From: Sarcocystis neurona
Taxonomy: Eukaryota > Apicomplexa > Conoidasida > Eucoccidiorida > Sarcocystidae
Direction: 5' to 3'
Length of the DNA stretch: 64,000 nucleotides
Assembly: GCA_000727475.1 (NCBI GenBank)
Contig: KL647311.1
Coordinates: forward strand, 1,970,423 to 2,034,422
Made by a program: the position numbers and the translations under genes. Positions 22,291 through 33,427 of this stretch are shown here, piece after piece (position 1 is the stretch's first letter; each line of letters begins with the position of its first letter). Under the pieces are notes generated by a model. That model made no database searches and was not told the DNA's origin. It was given only the letters and a program-made list of their open reading frames with translations.

Positions 22291-23470
22291 TTTCCTCTTC
22301 GTCAGCACCCCAGGCACCACCGAGGCAGTCAACTGCAATACTCTGCATGTTCTCTTCCTAATCCCCGTAGAAATATTGATCCAGTGTAATGCTATCTGTC
22401 TCTCTCTATATGCATATATATATAAATATACATATATATATATATGGCTCTCTCTCTATGCATATATGTATATATATATATGTACGTATATGGCTGTCTC
22501 TCTCTCTCTCCGTACGTATATATATATATGACTGTCTCTCTCTCTTCTCTTCCTCTCCCTATATATATGTACATATATGGATATATATAGATAGTGTACA
22601 GCTCTCTCTGCCTGTCGCTCTCTCTCTGCATCTATATATATATATAAATGTACATGTATATATACACACATATATGGCTCCCTCTCCATATATACATATA
22701 TATATATGTATATATATGGGGGTATACATACGTATATGTGGGTGTACATATATGTACCCGTGTCGACCTAGCATTAAGAAATATATGTATACATATTTGT
22801 GTGTATATATGTATCTGTGCGTGTATACATATGTATATGTGTGCGTATATATATGTATATATGGGCGTATATCTATGTATATATGGGCGTATATATATGT
22901 ATATATGGGCGTATATATATGTATATATTGGCCTATAAATGTATGTGTGTGCGTATATATATGTATGTGTGGGTGTATACGTCTGTACATGTATCGACTA
23001 AATATGAAGAAATATATATACGTATATATATATATATGTATGTATTTGTATATATGTATGTGTGAGTGTTATACATGTGTTTGTGGCGGCCAAGTATGAA
23101 GAAGAGAAGACTGGGGAAGGACTGGTGATTCAAACAGCAGCGTCCTTTAAAAAAAAGTATATATGCCTCTCCACACACTTACATATTCAGTATATAAGTA
23201 CATACAAATACATACTATATACAATATATGTATGATATATAGTATACCTATGATATACACTATATAATGTATATATGTATATATGTGTATCACATGAATA
23301 TGTATGTATCGGTCCCCTCTAGAAAGAGACAGAGGGCGAGGGAGAGACCGGAGAAACTCGGAGAAACGTTGACGTTCCAACCTGCCACTGTGTGTACATA
23401 TCCACGTATATATATGTACAGACACGTATTCACATATATGTTATATATATGCACATATGCGTACGCTACG
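22291..23470. repeat. TATATG microsatellites with a 22-bp minisatellite
   Basis: TA/TATG arrays alternating with CT runs. At 22840-22940 a 22-bp unit containing ATGGGCGTATATATAT repeats, with GGGCG at 22863, 22885 and 22907 and a diverged unit at 22929. No credible gene. Confidence 0.8.
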
Positions 23471-24480
23471 CGTATACTACGCAAGTGGGTACTGGCCCAC
23501 TACAGAAGGCGGTGGCTGACGAAGAACTCAGCCGCACCTTCTCCCGCGCGATTTCTTGCATGTGTAAGAGGGGACAAAAAAGGAAAAGAAGAGGAACAGC
23601 TTCTTCACGTATGAAAGGGGGACAGAGACGGAAGGGGGGAAAGTCTCGCTCTCGCGCGGGCCCTCGGCGTAGCTGCTGCTCTCCTGCGAAGAGAGCGGCG
23701 TCTGCTGCGAGAAGAGACCCGGAGACACACGCCTGCTGCGAATGTCTGCTGCTTCTCTCTGTGCACGCTGTTGCACAGAAATGGCCTCGGGTTCTGCTGC
23801 TGTCTGCAAGAGCCAGCAGCTCGACGCGGCTCTGCTGCCCTCCCGCCCTCCTGCTGCGCGCCACTTGAACGAATTCTGCTGCTTTCGCCTATCGCAGACG
23901 TGTCTGCTGCGTTCAATTCTCCAAATAGAAGAGAGTTGTGGACTGCTTTTCTGCGCGGAGGGCTCGTCTCTGCTTCGCGTTTCTTCTGCGCACCTCTTGC
24001 TGTCTCTGCTGCGTCTCTGTGCGGGGGCGCGCGCGGCTTTAACTTCCTGCAGGCCAGCTGTCGCTGTCTTCCGACCTCTTTTCCTGCCTTTTCATCCTTT
24101 CTGTGTCCACCGCTTCTGGCCAGGCGGTCTGTCCCGTCTCCTTTTCGTTTTGGGGAGACCCTCGCAGACCTCCGCATGCAGGCGAGGAGGCATCGCACAA
24201 ATATGCTTCTTCGTCTATCAAAGATTTCTGTAGACCCTTCGCTTTATCCCCGCTTCTTTTCTTTCTTCTTCGTATTTTCCTCTTCCTCCCCTCTGCGTGT
24301 TTCTCTCTCTCTGTATCTATACAGAGGTGATCCATATATTTATCTATATAAATGGACGCACACACCTTTACATATCCACATACATAGACCTGTGTCCATA
24401 TAAATATACGTATATGTGTGTCTGCTTCATCCGCGTGCGGTGTGTGCGATAGTGAGAACGGTAAATGTATACACATATAT
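23471..24480 (-). CDS. Complex-sequence island, possible minus-strand exons
   Basis: This kilobase is higher in GC and complexity than its flanks. On the minus strand, 24039-24476 becomes protein-like from about 24290 down: GDKAKGLQKSLIDEEAYLCD, then a polar segment ending DSDSWPAGS. The overlapping minus frame 23605-24198 has AVHNSLLFGELNAADTSAIG. The CTGCAG|GAAG junction near 24052 could be an acceptor linking the two. The plus strand is also open (23771-24403, with FNSPNRRELWTAFLRGGLV), so the strand is not settled. No family is recognised. Confidence 0.3.
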
Positions 24481-24942
24481 AGAGAGACAACTTTGTTTTT
24501 CTTCTTTTCCTTTTTCTCTCTTTTTGTCTCTCTCTCTCTCTCTCTTTCAATTTATCAATCTACACACATATACATATACATATCTGCGCGTCTGCTGTCT
24601 CTGCGTCTGGTGGGTGAGACAGTGAAAACGAAGTGCATATATGTAAATGTTTAGATAGATAAATAGAGAGAGATAGAGAGGAACAGAGAGCGAGAGGGAG
24701 GAAAGATAAAGAAAAAGACCGTTGCACTAATATACATATATACACATATGTGCGTCGTCTTTATTTTGTCGTCAACCGGACGCAGATGAACCAAAGCATA
24801 CACATATATACATGTACATATATATATGTGTATATGTGTAGATTGAGATATATGTAGAACCAGAGACAGAAGAAAAGAGATAACAGAGAAAAAGAGAAAC
24901 ACAGCTATACGTATATATATACACATATGTGTACAAATATGC

Positions 24943-25698
24943 ATGTATATACATACGTGGAAAAAGAAGAGAAGAAATCCGTGGAATGTTTGTGTAAAAG
25001 TGCTGAGGAGCTGCTGCAGTTTTGATACGTGTGTTGGTGCGGGTAACGCAGGAGCGTCGGACCTGCTGCAAGAAAAGACACTGCGGCGGACGGCAACAGC
25101 AGCAGCAGCAAAGAAGAAGAGGCAGCAGCAGCAACAACTGCAGCAGCAGGAGCAGCAGCAGACGACGACGCGTGGCGAAGAAGAGAAGGAGGGAGAAGAA
25201 GAAGGGGACGTAATAAACGTGGGACCTGCCCTTGCCGCGCCTTCAACGTGGAAAAGTAATCTCCTACAAAGCGGCGCTTTTTGGTCGCCGGTTGCAGTTT
25301 TCTCTTTTTCTGTGTCTCCCTTTATTTCTCTTTTTATCCTCATCTCTGGCCCTCTCTCGCCTTGTCCTTCTTTCTGCCTCCGTCTTCGACGTCCCTTCCT
25401 GCTCCTTCTCTCTTTTCCTTCCTTTGTGTTGACTTCTTTCATCCTCTCTCTCGCTGTCCTTCTATCCGCCTTTCTATCCATCTTTTTCTCCGTCTTTCTA
25501 TCCGTCTCTTCACTTTCCGCTCTCCTTCTCTGCTTTTCCTTCGAATTCCTTTCTCAGCCGCCTTCTCCCTTTCCCTCTTCTCCTCTGTCCCTTTCCCTGG
25601 CTTTTCCCCTTTCTTTCTTTGCTGCTCCTCTGCTCCTCTCAGTGTACTTGCGGGGAGAAGAAGAGGACAAAACACAAGAAAGAACAGCAGTGAAGTAG
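24943..25698 (+). CDS. Candidate Gln/Lys/Glu-rich exon followed by CT-rich tract
   Basis: From an ATG at 24943 the first 115 or so residues look like protein: NPWNVCVKVLRSCC, a segment with GASDLLQEKTLRRTATAAAA, KKKR, a Gln-rich stretch, a Glu-rich stretch and then VINVGPALAAPSTWKSNLLQ. After about 25290 the DNA becomes a CT-rich tract to 25640, giving a Ser/Phe/Leu-rich translation that I suspect is an intron. No splice pair is certain and no domain is recognised. Confidence 0.35.
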   Translation: MYIHTWKKKRRNPWNVCVKVLRSCCSFDTCVGAGNAGASDLLQEKTLRRTATAAAAKKKRQQQQQLQQQEQQQTTTRGEEEKEGEEEGDVINVGPALAAPSTWKSNLLQSGAFWSPVAVFSFSVSPFISLFILISGPLSPCPSFCLRLRRPFLLLLSFPSFVLTSFILSLAVLLSAFLSIFFSVFLSVSSLSALLLCFSFEFLSQPPSPFPSSPLSLSLAFPLSFFAAPLLLSVYLRGEEEDKTQERTAVK

Positions 25699-25845
25699 AG
25701 AGCCAGAAAGAGAAGTACGAAGAACGGAAGAGTTTCAAAAGTGCTTCTGCCCTCTCAATATTCAACTTTGCAGTCTCGCGTTAGCTCATTAGTTTCCTCA
25801 TATCGACATTTGTGTGTGGATGTCTCTTTCTTCCTCTTTTGCCCT

Positions 25846-27240
25846 CTCTCTACACATACACACACACAAGCATATGAACATATATATATATATATATGTA
25901 TATATGTATATATCACTCTACCTGCCTCTATCTACATATATACATATATATGTGTATATATACATATGGATGGACATATATTGCTTTCTCCCCTTTTCTT
26001 CCTTTCTCTCTCCTCACATATGTGTATATATGTATCGGTATTCCCCTCTCTCTCGACACACATATATGTGTAGGTGTCCTCGTCTTTCTCTCTCTTCCTC
26101 TCTACATATATATATATATATATGTCTCTCTATATATATATACATATATATATATAAATATATATCCTGTCTTCCTCTCTCTATATATACATATGTATAT
26201 ATATAAATATATATCCTGTCTTCCTCTCTCTGTATATACATATGTATATATATATATATATACTCTCTTTCTCTCTCTCCTTATATATATACATACATAT
26301 GTGTATCCTGTCCTCCTCTCTCTCTATATATGTATATATATATATATACATATATNNNNNNNNNNNNNNNNNNNNNNNNNNNNNNNNNNNNNNNNNNNNN
26401 NNNNNNNNNNNNNNNNNNNNNNNNNNNNNNNNNNNNNNNNNNNNNNNNNNNNNNNNNNNNNNNNNNNNNNNNNNNNNNNNNNNNNNNNNNNNNNNNNNNN
26501 NNNNNNNNNNNNNNNNNNNNNNNNNNNNNNNNNNNNNNNNNNNNNNNNNNNNNNNNNNNNNNNNNNNNNNNNNNNNNNNNNNNNNNNNNNNNNNNNNNNN
26601 NNNNNNNNNNNNNNNNNNNNNNNNNNNNNNNNNNNNNNNNNNNNNNNNNNNNNNNNNNNNNNNNNNNNNNNNNNNNNNNNNNNNNNNNNNNNNNNNNNNN
26701 NNNNNNNNNNNNNNNNNNNNNNNNNNNNNNNNNNNNNNNNNNNNNNNNNNNNNNNNNNNNNNNNNNNNNNNNNNNNNNNNNNNNNNNNNNNNNNNNNNNN
26801 NNNNNNNNNNNNNNNNNNNNNNNNNNNNNNNNNNNNNNNNNNNNNNNNNNNNNNNNNNNNNNNNNNNNNNNNNNNNNNNNNNNNNNNNNNNNNNNNNNNN
26901 NNNNNNNNNNNNNNNNNNNNNNNNNNNNNNNNNNNNNNNNNNNNNNNNNNNNNNNNNNNNNNNNNNNNNNNNNNTATATATATACAAATGTATATATATA
27001 TATATATATCTTCTCTTTCTCTCTCTCTCTCTCTATATATATATATACATATATCCTCTCTTTCTCTCTCTATATATATATGTATATATATATATACATA
27101 TATCCTCTCTTTCTCTCTCTCTATATATATATGTATATATATATACATATATCCTCTCTTTCTCTCTCTCTCTCTATATATATGTATATATGTATATCCT
27201 CTCTTTCTGTCTCTCTCTATATAAATATCTACAGACGTCT
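25846..27240. repeat. TA/CT minisatellite array interrupted by an assembly gap
   Basis: Alternating TA runs and CT-rich motifs form repeat units of roughly 44-50 bp. On the right side TCCTCTCTTTCT-type motifs recur near 27010, 27054, 27103, 27152 and 27197. On the left side related CCTGTCTTCCTCTC motifs occur near 26167, 26215 and 26306. The gap lies inside the array, so the true length is unknown. Confidence 0.85.
26356..26974. other. Assembly gap, 619 N
   Basis: An uninterrupted run of N flanked on both sides by TA repeats. Long frames spanning it are artefacts. Confidence 0.99.
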
Positions 27241-27258
27241 TAGAGAGAGAGACACGCT

Positions 27259-27998
27259 TTACGTCTTTTTCTTCGGGGAGCGTGATGTGACGTCGTTATT
27301 TCTTCTTCTCCAGCTCGCTTTATGTCTCTTCGTCTGCCGAGGCCTCTTTTTCTTCGGTTTGTTGCATTCCTCCCCCGTTGTGACGCTGCCGCCGAAGGCT
27401 GCAATTTCGTTTGTCTTTCGCTTCACCTTCTCCTTGAAAGTGTGCCAGTCTTCCCACCTATTTCTTCGTGCTTCGCTTACACTCTTCCTTCTCGTATTCG
27501 CCTTCTTCGTGACGTGACTCGAGTGCCTTCTTGACAGCAACCTCCTCCTCTCTCGCTTTGTGTTCCTCTCTCTCGCTTTCTTCTCTTCCTTCGGCCTTCT
27601 CCCTATCCCTCCAGCGTTTCCCTTCCCTTTTTCCCTTCCCTGCCCTTTCCTTCATCTCTGTCCTGTGCTTCTCCTCGCTGCTTTTTTCCGCCTGGGGAAC
27701 AGAAGTGCCCACGCCGCAGGCCCAGATGTAGAAACCGAGACAAAACGAGCTCGGGCGTCTCTTTGCTGTTGCTGAGGAACCCCCTCTGCATGAGTTCCGC
27801 TCTTTCAGCGAGGTGAAACTGCAAATACAAGCAGGTGGTTAATTGCCCTTCAAGGGTGTCCTTTGTGTCAACGTGTGCTCGCAGGAAGTCTTCCGTTGTC
27901 GCACTGGCTGACGAAGATGTTGCTGCTGCTGCTGCAGACCCCAGCGTCTGCGCTGCAGGAGCTGCAAGTGCTGCTGCGCTCTTGGTGAGACCAAGCAA
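27259..27998 (-). CDS. Minus-strand Lys/Glu-rich C-terminal exons, possible DNAJC8/SPF31-like tail
   Basis: Three overlapping minus-strand frames look like successive parts of one protein. Furthest upstream, 27998-27760 contains EDFLRAHVDTKDTLEGQL and FHLAERAELMQRGFLSNSKE. Then, after CCCCAG|GCG near 27695, comes a charged helix-like segment (AEKSSEEKHRTEMKER to EEGEYEKE). Last is EARRNRWEDWHTFKEKVKRK, then GGSVTTGEECNKP and a basic end. The order 'charged helix, then R-x-x-R-W-x-x-W/F, then basic tail' recalls, from memory, the C-terminus of the splicing-associated DnaJ protein DNAJC8/SPF31. The J domain is not found in the window, so this is tentative. Moving from the helix to the RWEDW segment requires a one-base frame change near 27485. 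The plus strand is CT-rich and less protein-like. Confidence 0.35.
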
Positions 27999-28802
27999 AG
28001 AACCTCCCCTCGTACTGCCCTGCCTTCGTCTCTTGCTCTATTCATTTGCTTTGTCGGTTTTGCTGCTGCTGCTCTTGCTCTTGCTGCTGCTGCCCCTGCT
28101 GCTGCTGCGACTTCTCCGACAGCTGCTCTTGTTCTGCTGCATGGCGGCCCCCTTCGGCTCCCGCGATATTCCTGCTCCTCCTTTTCGCTGTTGCTGCTGG
28201 CGCTGCCGCCGCTGTTGCCACTGCTGCTGCTGCCGGTGCAGCTGCTGCTTTCGCTCTGCTGCTGCTGGCGGTGCTGTCGCCGCCGCTGCTGCTGCCGGTG
28301 CCCCTGCCCCTCCCGTTTCGGTTCTGCTGCTGCTGCTGCGTCTGCTCTGCTGCTGCTCTACTTGCTCCCACTCCTGGTGCAGCGGCTGCCGCTCCTGTTG
28401 CAGTAACTTTTTCGCTGCCGCCGATGGCGCGTCTGCTGCTGCTGTTGCTGTTACTCCTTCTGTTGCTGCTGCTTCTTTGCTGCCGCTGACGCTGCCGGGG
28501 CTGTCGTTTTTGCTCTGCTCATGTCGTTGGTGCTGCCATCGCTGTTGCTGGTGTTCCTGCTGCTGTTACTTATTTATTGCTCCTACTGTAGCTGCTGTCG
28601 CTTCTCCCGCTGCAACTGCCTCCCTTGCTCCTATTGCCGCATGTTGTCTCCTGCTGCTGTCAACGGTTTTCCAGCCGCTACTGTTGCGCATATGTCCCTG
28701 CTGCTGTTGTCTCTGCTCTGCTGCTGTTACTTCTGCTCTGCTGCTACTGCTGCTGATGCCGATGTGAAGCTCCTGCTGCTGCTGTTGCTGGTCTGTTGCT
28801 GA

Positions 28803-29504
28803 GGTGGGTGCGCTGCTGCTGTTGCTGCTGCTGCTGTTTGTTCGTGTAGTTCCTCTCTGGCGCTGCTGCTGCTGGATCGGCGGGAGTCTCTGTCATCACC
28901 AAGCAGCGCCACACAGCAGCTCCAGCTGCAGCAGATTGTAGAAGAAAAAGAAGAGGAACGAGCAGCAGCAGCAGAAAGAGACCGTGATGTATCAGCAGGC
29001 AAAACAGGTGCAGGAGCAAGAGCAGCAGCAGCAGTAACAACAGCACGGCGAGCCATCGAAGGAGGCGCGACAGCAGCAGCAGCAGAGCAAAAGAACGAAG
29101 GGAACAACAACAGCAGCCAGCTTTCGGCAGAAACGCTTCTGTGGGGGGGGTCAAGCTGCACGAAGCAGAAGCAGCAGCAATTGCAGCAGTCTCAACGGCC
29201 GCAGCAGCGTCTGAAGGCCCCGGTCCAGCAGCAGCAGCAGGAGGCGGAACACTTGCTGCTGAGAGATGTCTCTATCCCGGAGCAGCAGGAGGAGGGGGAA
29301 AACGCAGCAGCTGCAGCAGCAGGTGCAGCAGCAGCAGCAGTTGCGGTGGCGGAAAAAGAGCAAGCAGCAAAAGTTCAGGAGTCGTTTTGTTTGTCATTTT
29401 CTGCTGCAGATTTCCTCAAAGAAACGCACGCAGTTGGCTTGGGCAGCCCCGAGAGAAACTTCTACAAAAAAGCGAGGAGGTACGGAAGGGAGAATATTTC
29501 GTAG
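28803..29504 (+). CDS. Plus-strand C-terminal coding segment, unknown protein
   Basis: One plus frame stays open from after a TGA at 28800-28802 to the TAG at 29502-29504. It has no ATG, so it must be a downstream exon if real. It starts Ala/Cys/Leu-rich, then reads LDRRESLSSPSSATQQLQLQ, IVEEKEEERAAAAERDRD, Ala- and Gln-rich stretches, EHLLLRDVSIPEQQEEGENA, and ends DFLKETHAVGLGSPERNFYK followed by KARRYGRENIS. A strong pyrimidine tract and CAG precede the last segment at about 29410, so a final-exon acceptor there is possible, although the frame is open across it. No family is recognised. It lies across the CTG-to-CAG switch near 28.9 kb. Confidence 0.4.
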   Translation, partial: GGCAAAVAAAAVCSCSSSLALLLLDRRESLSSPSSATQQLQLQQIVEEKEEERAAAAERDRDVSAGKTGAGARAAAAVTTARRAIEGGATAAAAEQKNEGNNNSSQLSAETLLWGGSSCTKQKQQQLQQSQRPQQRLKAPVQQQQQEAEHLLLRDVSIPEQQEEGENAAAAAAGAAAAAVAVAEKEQAAKVQESFCLSFSAADFLKETHAVGLGSPERNFYKKARRYGRENIS

Positions 29505-29744
29505 ACAAAGACCTACAAAAGTCTGCTTCACTTGCAAACACGTACACACATGCGTGCGCTCCTGACGAAAAGTTGGCCGTTAAAAAGTTCGTAGAGAGAA
29601 GGTACTCAGCCCCGGAGAAGGACATCCCAAGACATCAATCAAGGAGGTAGAGATACATACACATATATATATATATATGTATATTCGAATGTATGCACAT
29701 ACATGTGAACACACATATACGTCTATCTATGTGTAGACATATAT

Positions 29745-30422
29745 ATGAGCGTGTTGAGAGACAGAGAGAGAGGAGGAGGAAGAGGGAGAAGTGTAAGTGT
29801 TTTTGGGCATGAAGGGGAATCACCGAGGATGCTGCACGAAAATAATAGACCGAAATATGCGGAGGAAAACGCGGGGTCGTTCAAGACGCGGGAGGAGAAT
29901 CTGAGAAAGACGAAGGAAGGTGAGGACGCCGCCAGCTGCGAAGACCCCACACCGCCGACCCGCTTGTTCTCCTCCCTCCCTTTTCTTCACTTTCCTTCTT
30001 CTACCTGTCCCTCTCTGTGTTGCATTCGTAATCCTCTCCTTTTCTTTGTCAGAGTGTCTCGCTCTCTAGCAGCTTCCCTCTTCTCCGCCCCTGCTGTTTG
30101 TGTCTTCTTCGTCGCCGTCTCCTTTTCTGACACGTCCCGTCTCTCTCCGTACGTCGATGTCTTTTTTGTCTTTCTTTCCGTGTCTCTTCTCCGCCCTTCA
30201 TTTTTGCCTGCACGTGGATGTAGACTTGCACATATATCTGCGGATGCATTCCCAAGCACGGCCGAGAAAAGACACGACGTCGTTCCTGCCTCGTGCAGCC
30301 GTGGCAGCAGGGGGGTGTTCAACTGGGACGTCGTAAATTTTTACGCAAACACACGCCTGTGTTGTGTGTATACATGTGTGTTTGTTAGGGGGACGTCTTG
30401 CATTGTTTTTACATCCATATAG
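29745..30422 (+). CDS. Candidate 5' coding segment upstream of the 2228-codon frame
   Basis: From an ATG at 29745 the first 58 residues are charged and protein-like (MSVLRDRERGGGRGRSVSVF, then ENNRPKYAEENAGSFKTREE), ending near AAG|GTGAGG at about 29918, a good donor. The middle is CT-rich and Ser/Phe-rich (likely intron). The last part has EKRHDVVPASCSRGSRGVFN. It lies directly upstream of the largest plus-strand frame and could supply its N-terminus, but the link is inferred. No domain is recognised. Confidence 0.3.
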   Translation: MSVLRDRERGGGRGRSVSVFGHEGESPRMLHENNRPKYAEENAGSFKTREENLRKTKEGEDAASCEDPTPPTRLFSSLPFLHFPSSTCPSLCCIRNPLLFFVRVSRSLAASLFSAPAVCVFFVAVSFSDTSRLSPYVDVFFVFLSVSLLRPSFLPARGCRLAHISADAFPSTAEKRHDVVPASCSRGSRGVFNWDVVNFYANTRLCCVYTCVFVRGTSCIVFTSI

Positions 30423-30548
30423 TAGTAGTAGTAGTAGTACACTCCCGTTTGTTTTTTCGCCGTCTAGTTCGCAGGCAAAAGAGGAAGCTGCTTCGATGTC
30501 GAGACGCTGCACAGTGCGCGCAGAACTAAAGGGGTCTGCGTCCCAGGC

Positions 30549-33385
30549 GTGGGTGCCGCTGTCTTGGGGTGTAAATACACCGCAGCCACCCGTGTGGAGA
30601 GAGGGGGACCTGCAGCCCGGAAGCGGATGGCTGGTTTTCGCAGCTGTGTGTGTACGTACACCTCTGCAGCACGTTGCGGACATGTTTCTGTCACTGGGGT
30701 GGGTGGTGGACCGGCGTTGTCTACTCGCTTCGGTGCGGTGTTATGTACACTTTGGAAGAGGCCAGCTAGTTTGCGGTGTACGTACACCGCGACAGTTTTT
30801 CTTTTGTCGCATCTGCACTCCAGCGCAGGTTCGAGGGATGGCACCCACGTCTCGCTGTCCCGTTTCTCTTGGCTTCGCTTTTTCTTTGATAGGCTGCTCC
30901 GTCACCTGCTCCGCTGCTGCAGCTCGAATCGAACGCACACCGCGCCCAGCAGCAGCCGCAGCAACGGCAACGTCACCAGCGATAGCAAATGTAGCACCAG
31001 CAGTCCCCGCGGAGAAGAAGGGCACGAAGGGGAGAAGAAACAGGAGATGTTCAACTCTCTAAGTGGAATGGCGAACCTGCTGCAGCTGGTGCGTTGCGGG
31101 ACAGCAAAACTGACCTCCCCGGCAGAGACTGATTGCTTTGCTTCGTCGTTGGGGAGGCCTGAGGTTGCGTGCAGCAGGAGCAGCCAAGGCAGAAGCCCTC
31201 TCAACTGCTGCAGCAGGAACGACAGCAGCAGCTACCGCAGCAACAGATGGGAAGGGCGCCGCAGCAGCGGAGGGGAAGGGAACACCAGCAGCGGGAAGGT
31301 GGTGCCAGGGCGCGACCGAAGGCACAGGAGCAGCAGTAGCAGATCCGGCAGCAGAGAGGACGGCGGCAGCGAAGTCCCTGGCAGCAGCAGCAGCGGCGGA
31401 AGCGAGGTCGCCAGATCAGAGAGGAGGAGAAGCAGCAGGACGGGAGTACGGTGCAGCAGCAAGAGAAACAGTAGCAAACGTAGCAGTGCAGTTCAGGCAG
31501 CCGGGTGTTGTCTAGAGCAGAAGGAGATTATTTTTCTTGACTGCCGTTCTCCCCACAGACGCGCAGCCGAAGAAAGTCGCGAAGGCGTCACGCTGCAGCA
31601 GCTACTGATGCTGCTGCAGTTGCACCAAGTCTGCCGCACGCGCAGCCGACGCAGTCCCAGCAGCAGCAGAGAGGCAGATAGGTGTCATAACAGCAGCAGA
31701 AGAGACTGCAGCAGCAGAAGAGACTGCAGGAGCAGAAGAGACTGCAGCCTCAAAAGGGACCGCAGCAGCAAAAGGGACTGCAGCAGCAGAAGAGACGGCA
31801 GCAGCAGAAGAGACTGCAGCAGCAGCAGCCGCTGTAGGAAGCTTGTACACCGGGGCGTCGACGGATGCCGCGACGAGGAGAGCAGCAGTAACAGCTGCAG
31901 CAGAAGCAGCAGCAGCACCCAGAGCAGCAGCAGCTGCAACCACAGCGGTGGTAACTGCAACAACAACACCAACAGAGATGACGTCGTCCTGGACTGCAGA
32001 AGTTCTATGTCCGTCTCTTATCAGTACTACCGTTGCAGTGCAGGGGAAGGAAGAGCGTCGATTAAACAACAGCAGCAGCGTCAGGAAAAGAAAGGTAGCA
32101 GCACCAACAGCAGAAGAGGAACTCCACTTCCAAAGAACAACAGAAATGATTTGACACAGCTGCAGCAGCAGCGACAGCAGCATCAGCAGCAGCATCAGGG
32201 ATTCACGCTCAACAGGAGAGTAACGCGGCGACGGAGACTTCACGAGGGAGAAGGCGGAAAAGGAGCGGGAGCTGCAGCAGCAAACGGTCGTCGCAGTAGT
32301 CACCGCGATGGCGGCAAGTCCAGCGGGAGGTGGAGCAGACGTGGGGGCCGCAGCAGCAGCAACGCTGACAGAAGAAGCAGCAGCAACGCCGGTGCGGAAA
32401 TAGGGAACGAAGCAGGCGGGACGAGTCGCTTCAGGGTCTTATTGTCACCGCCCCAAACGCAGCAGCAGGAACAGCAACAGCGCTCTGACGCAGTCCTGAA
32501 GTGGGGAGGCTATGAGGTACATTTAGAAGAATGCCTCAACCTCAGCAGCAACACGCTGACCCTGCAAGATCTGAAGGACCTGAAGAGGACTGCAGAAGAA
32601 TCCGCGCGCCTGTGTCCCCTTCAACTGCCAGAGCGGACGCTGTCGCAGCAGCAGCAGCAACAGCAGCAGCAGGCGAGACACGTCGGGCGGGAAGGCGCTA
32701 GCGACGGGTATCTGCCGCAGCGGCAGAGTTGGCGATTCTACGTGCTGATCAGTGACTTCGGTGAAGGCCGGCAGCCGGAAGGAGAAGCAGGGGCAGCTGA
32801 CGTGCGAGCGGCTGCGGCAAGGGGAGAAGAAGACGCAAGATCGCCGGTAGCCGCAAGGGAAGGGAGCGGACGGACACCTGCAATTGCTGCGGCGCGTCGA
32901 GACAGAGAAAGTGCTGGACCCGCAGGCAATACAGCAGCAACACCAGAAAATCTGGCTGCGGCAACAGAGAGGAGCGAAGCGGCCGGTGGAGCAGGAGCTG
33001 CAGCACACGCTCCCACAGTAGCAGCAGAAGTGAGAGGCGAGGGAAGAAGAGAAGCAGCAGAGAAGCAGAAGGCAAGAAAGTCTACACGAAAGCAAGAAGA
33101 GCAGGAGCTGGAGTTAGCGCTAAGTTTGCTGGGAGCCTCAGAGAAAGAAGTTGCTGCGAACACTTTTCTGCTGCAGCCTGTTCTTGCGGTATATGTACAC
33201 CTCATTCGGGAAGAAACATGTGGAATTGTGCTGTTGCAAGGAGGATTCACCGCTTTGGCTGCGGCAGTCAAGCAGCTTCTCCTGCCGTTGTTGGCTGCTA
33301 ATGGTACACCCTATTCTCTTACGTTTTCCTCTGCTGGGCATCCGCGTCTCACTCTCCTCCCCCTGGGCCAATCCCACACGTCACA

Positions 33386-33427
<42 letters not shown>

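Noticed and set aside
22389..23099. 236-codon Tyr/Ile/Val/Cys-rich plus-strand frame
   Set aside because: It comes from TATATG arrays, which have no stop in that phase; there is no complex island.
25896..27517. Frames of 268-442 codons crossing the assembly gap
   Set aside because: They consist of unknown residues over the N run plus Tyr/Ile/Ser/Leu repeats from TA/CT DNA.
27835..28767. 310-codon plus-strand frame rich in Leu and Cys
   Set aside because: It is mostly CTG/TGC triplets read as poly-Leu and poly-Cys. Only its first 60 residues look ordinary, and the minus strand there is more protein-like.
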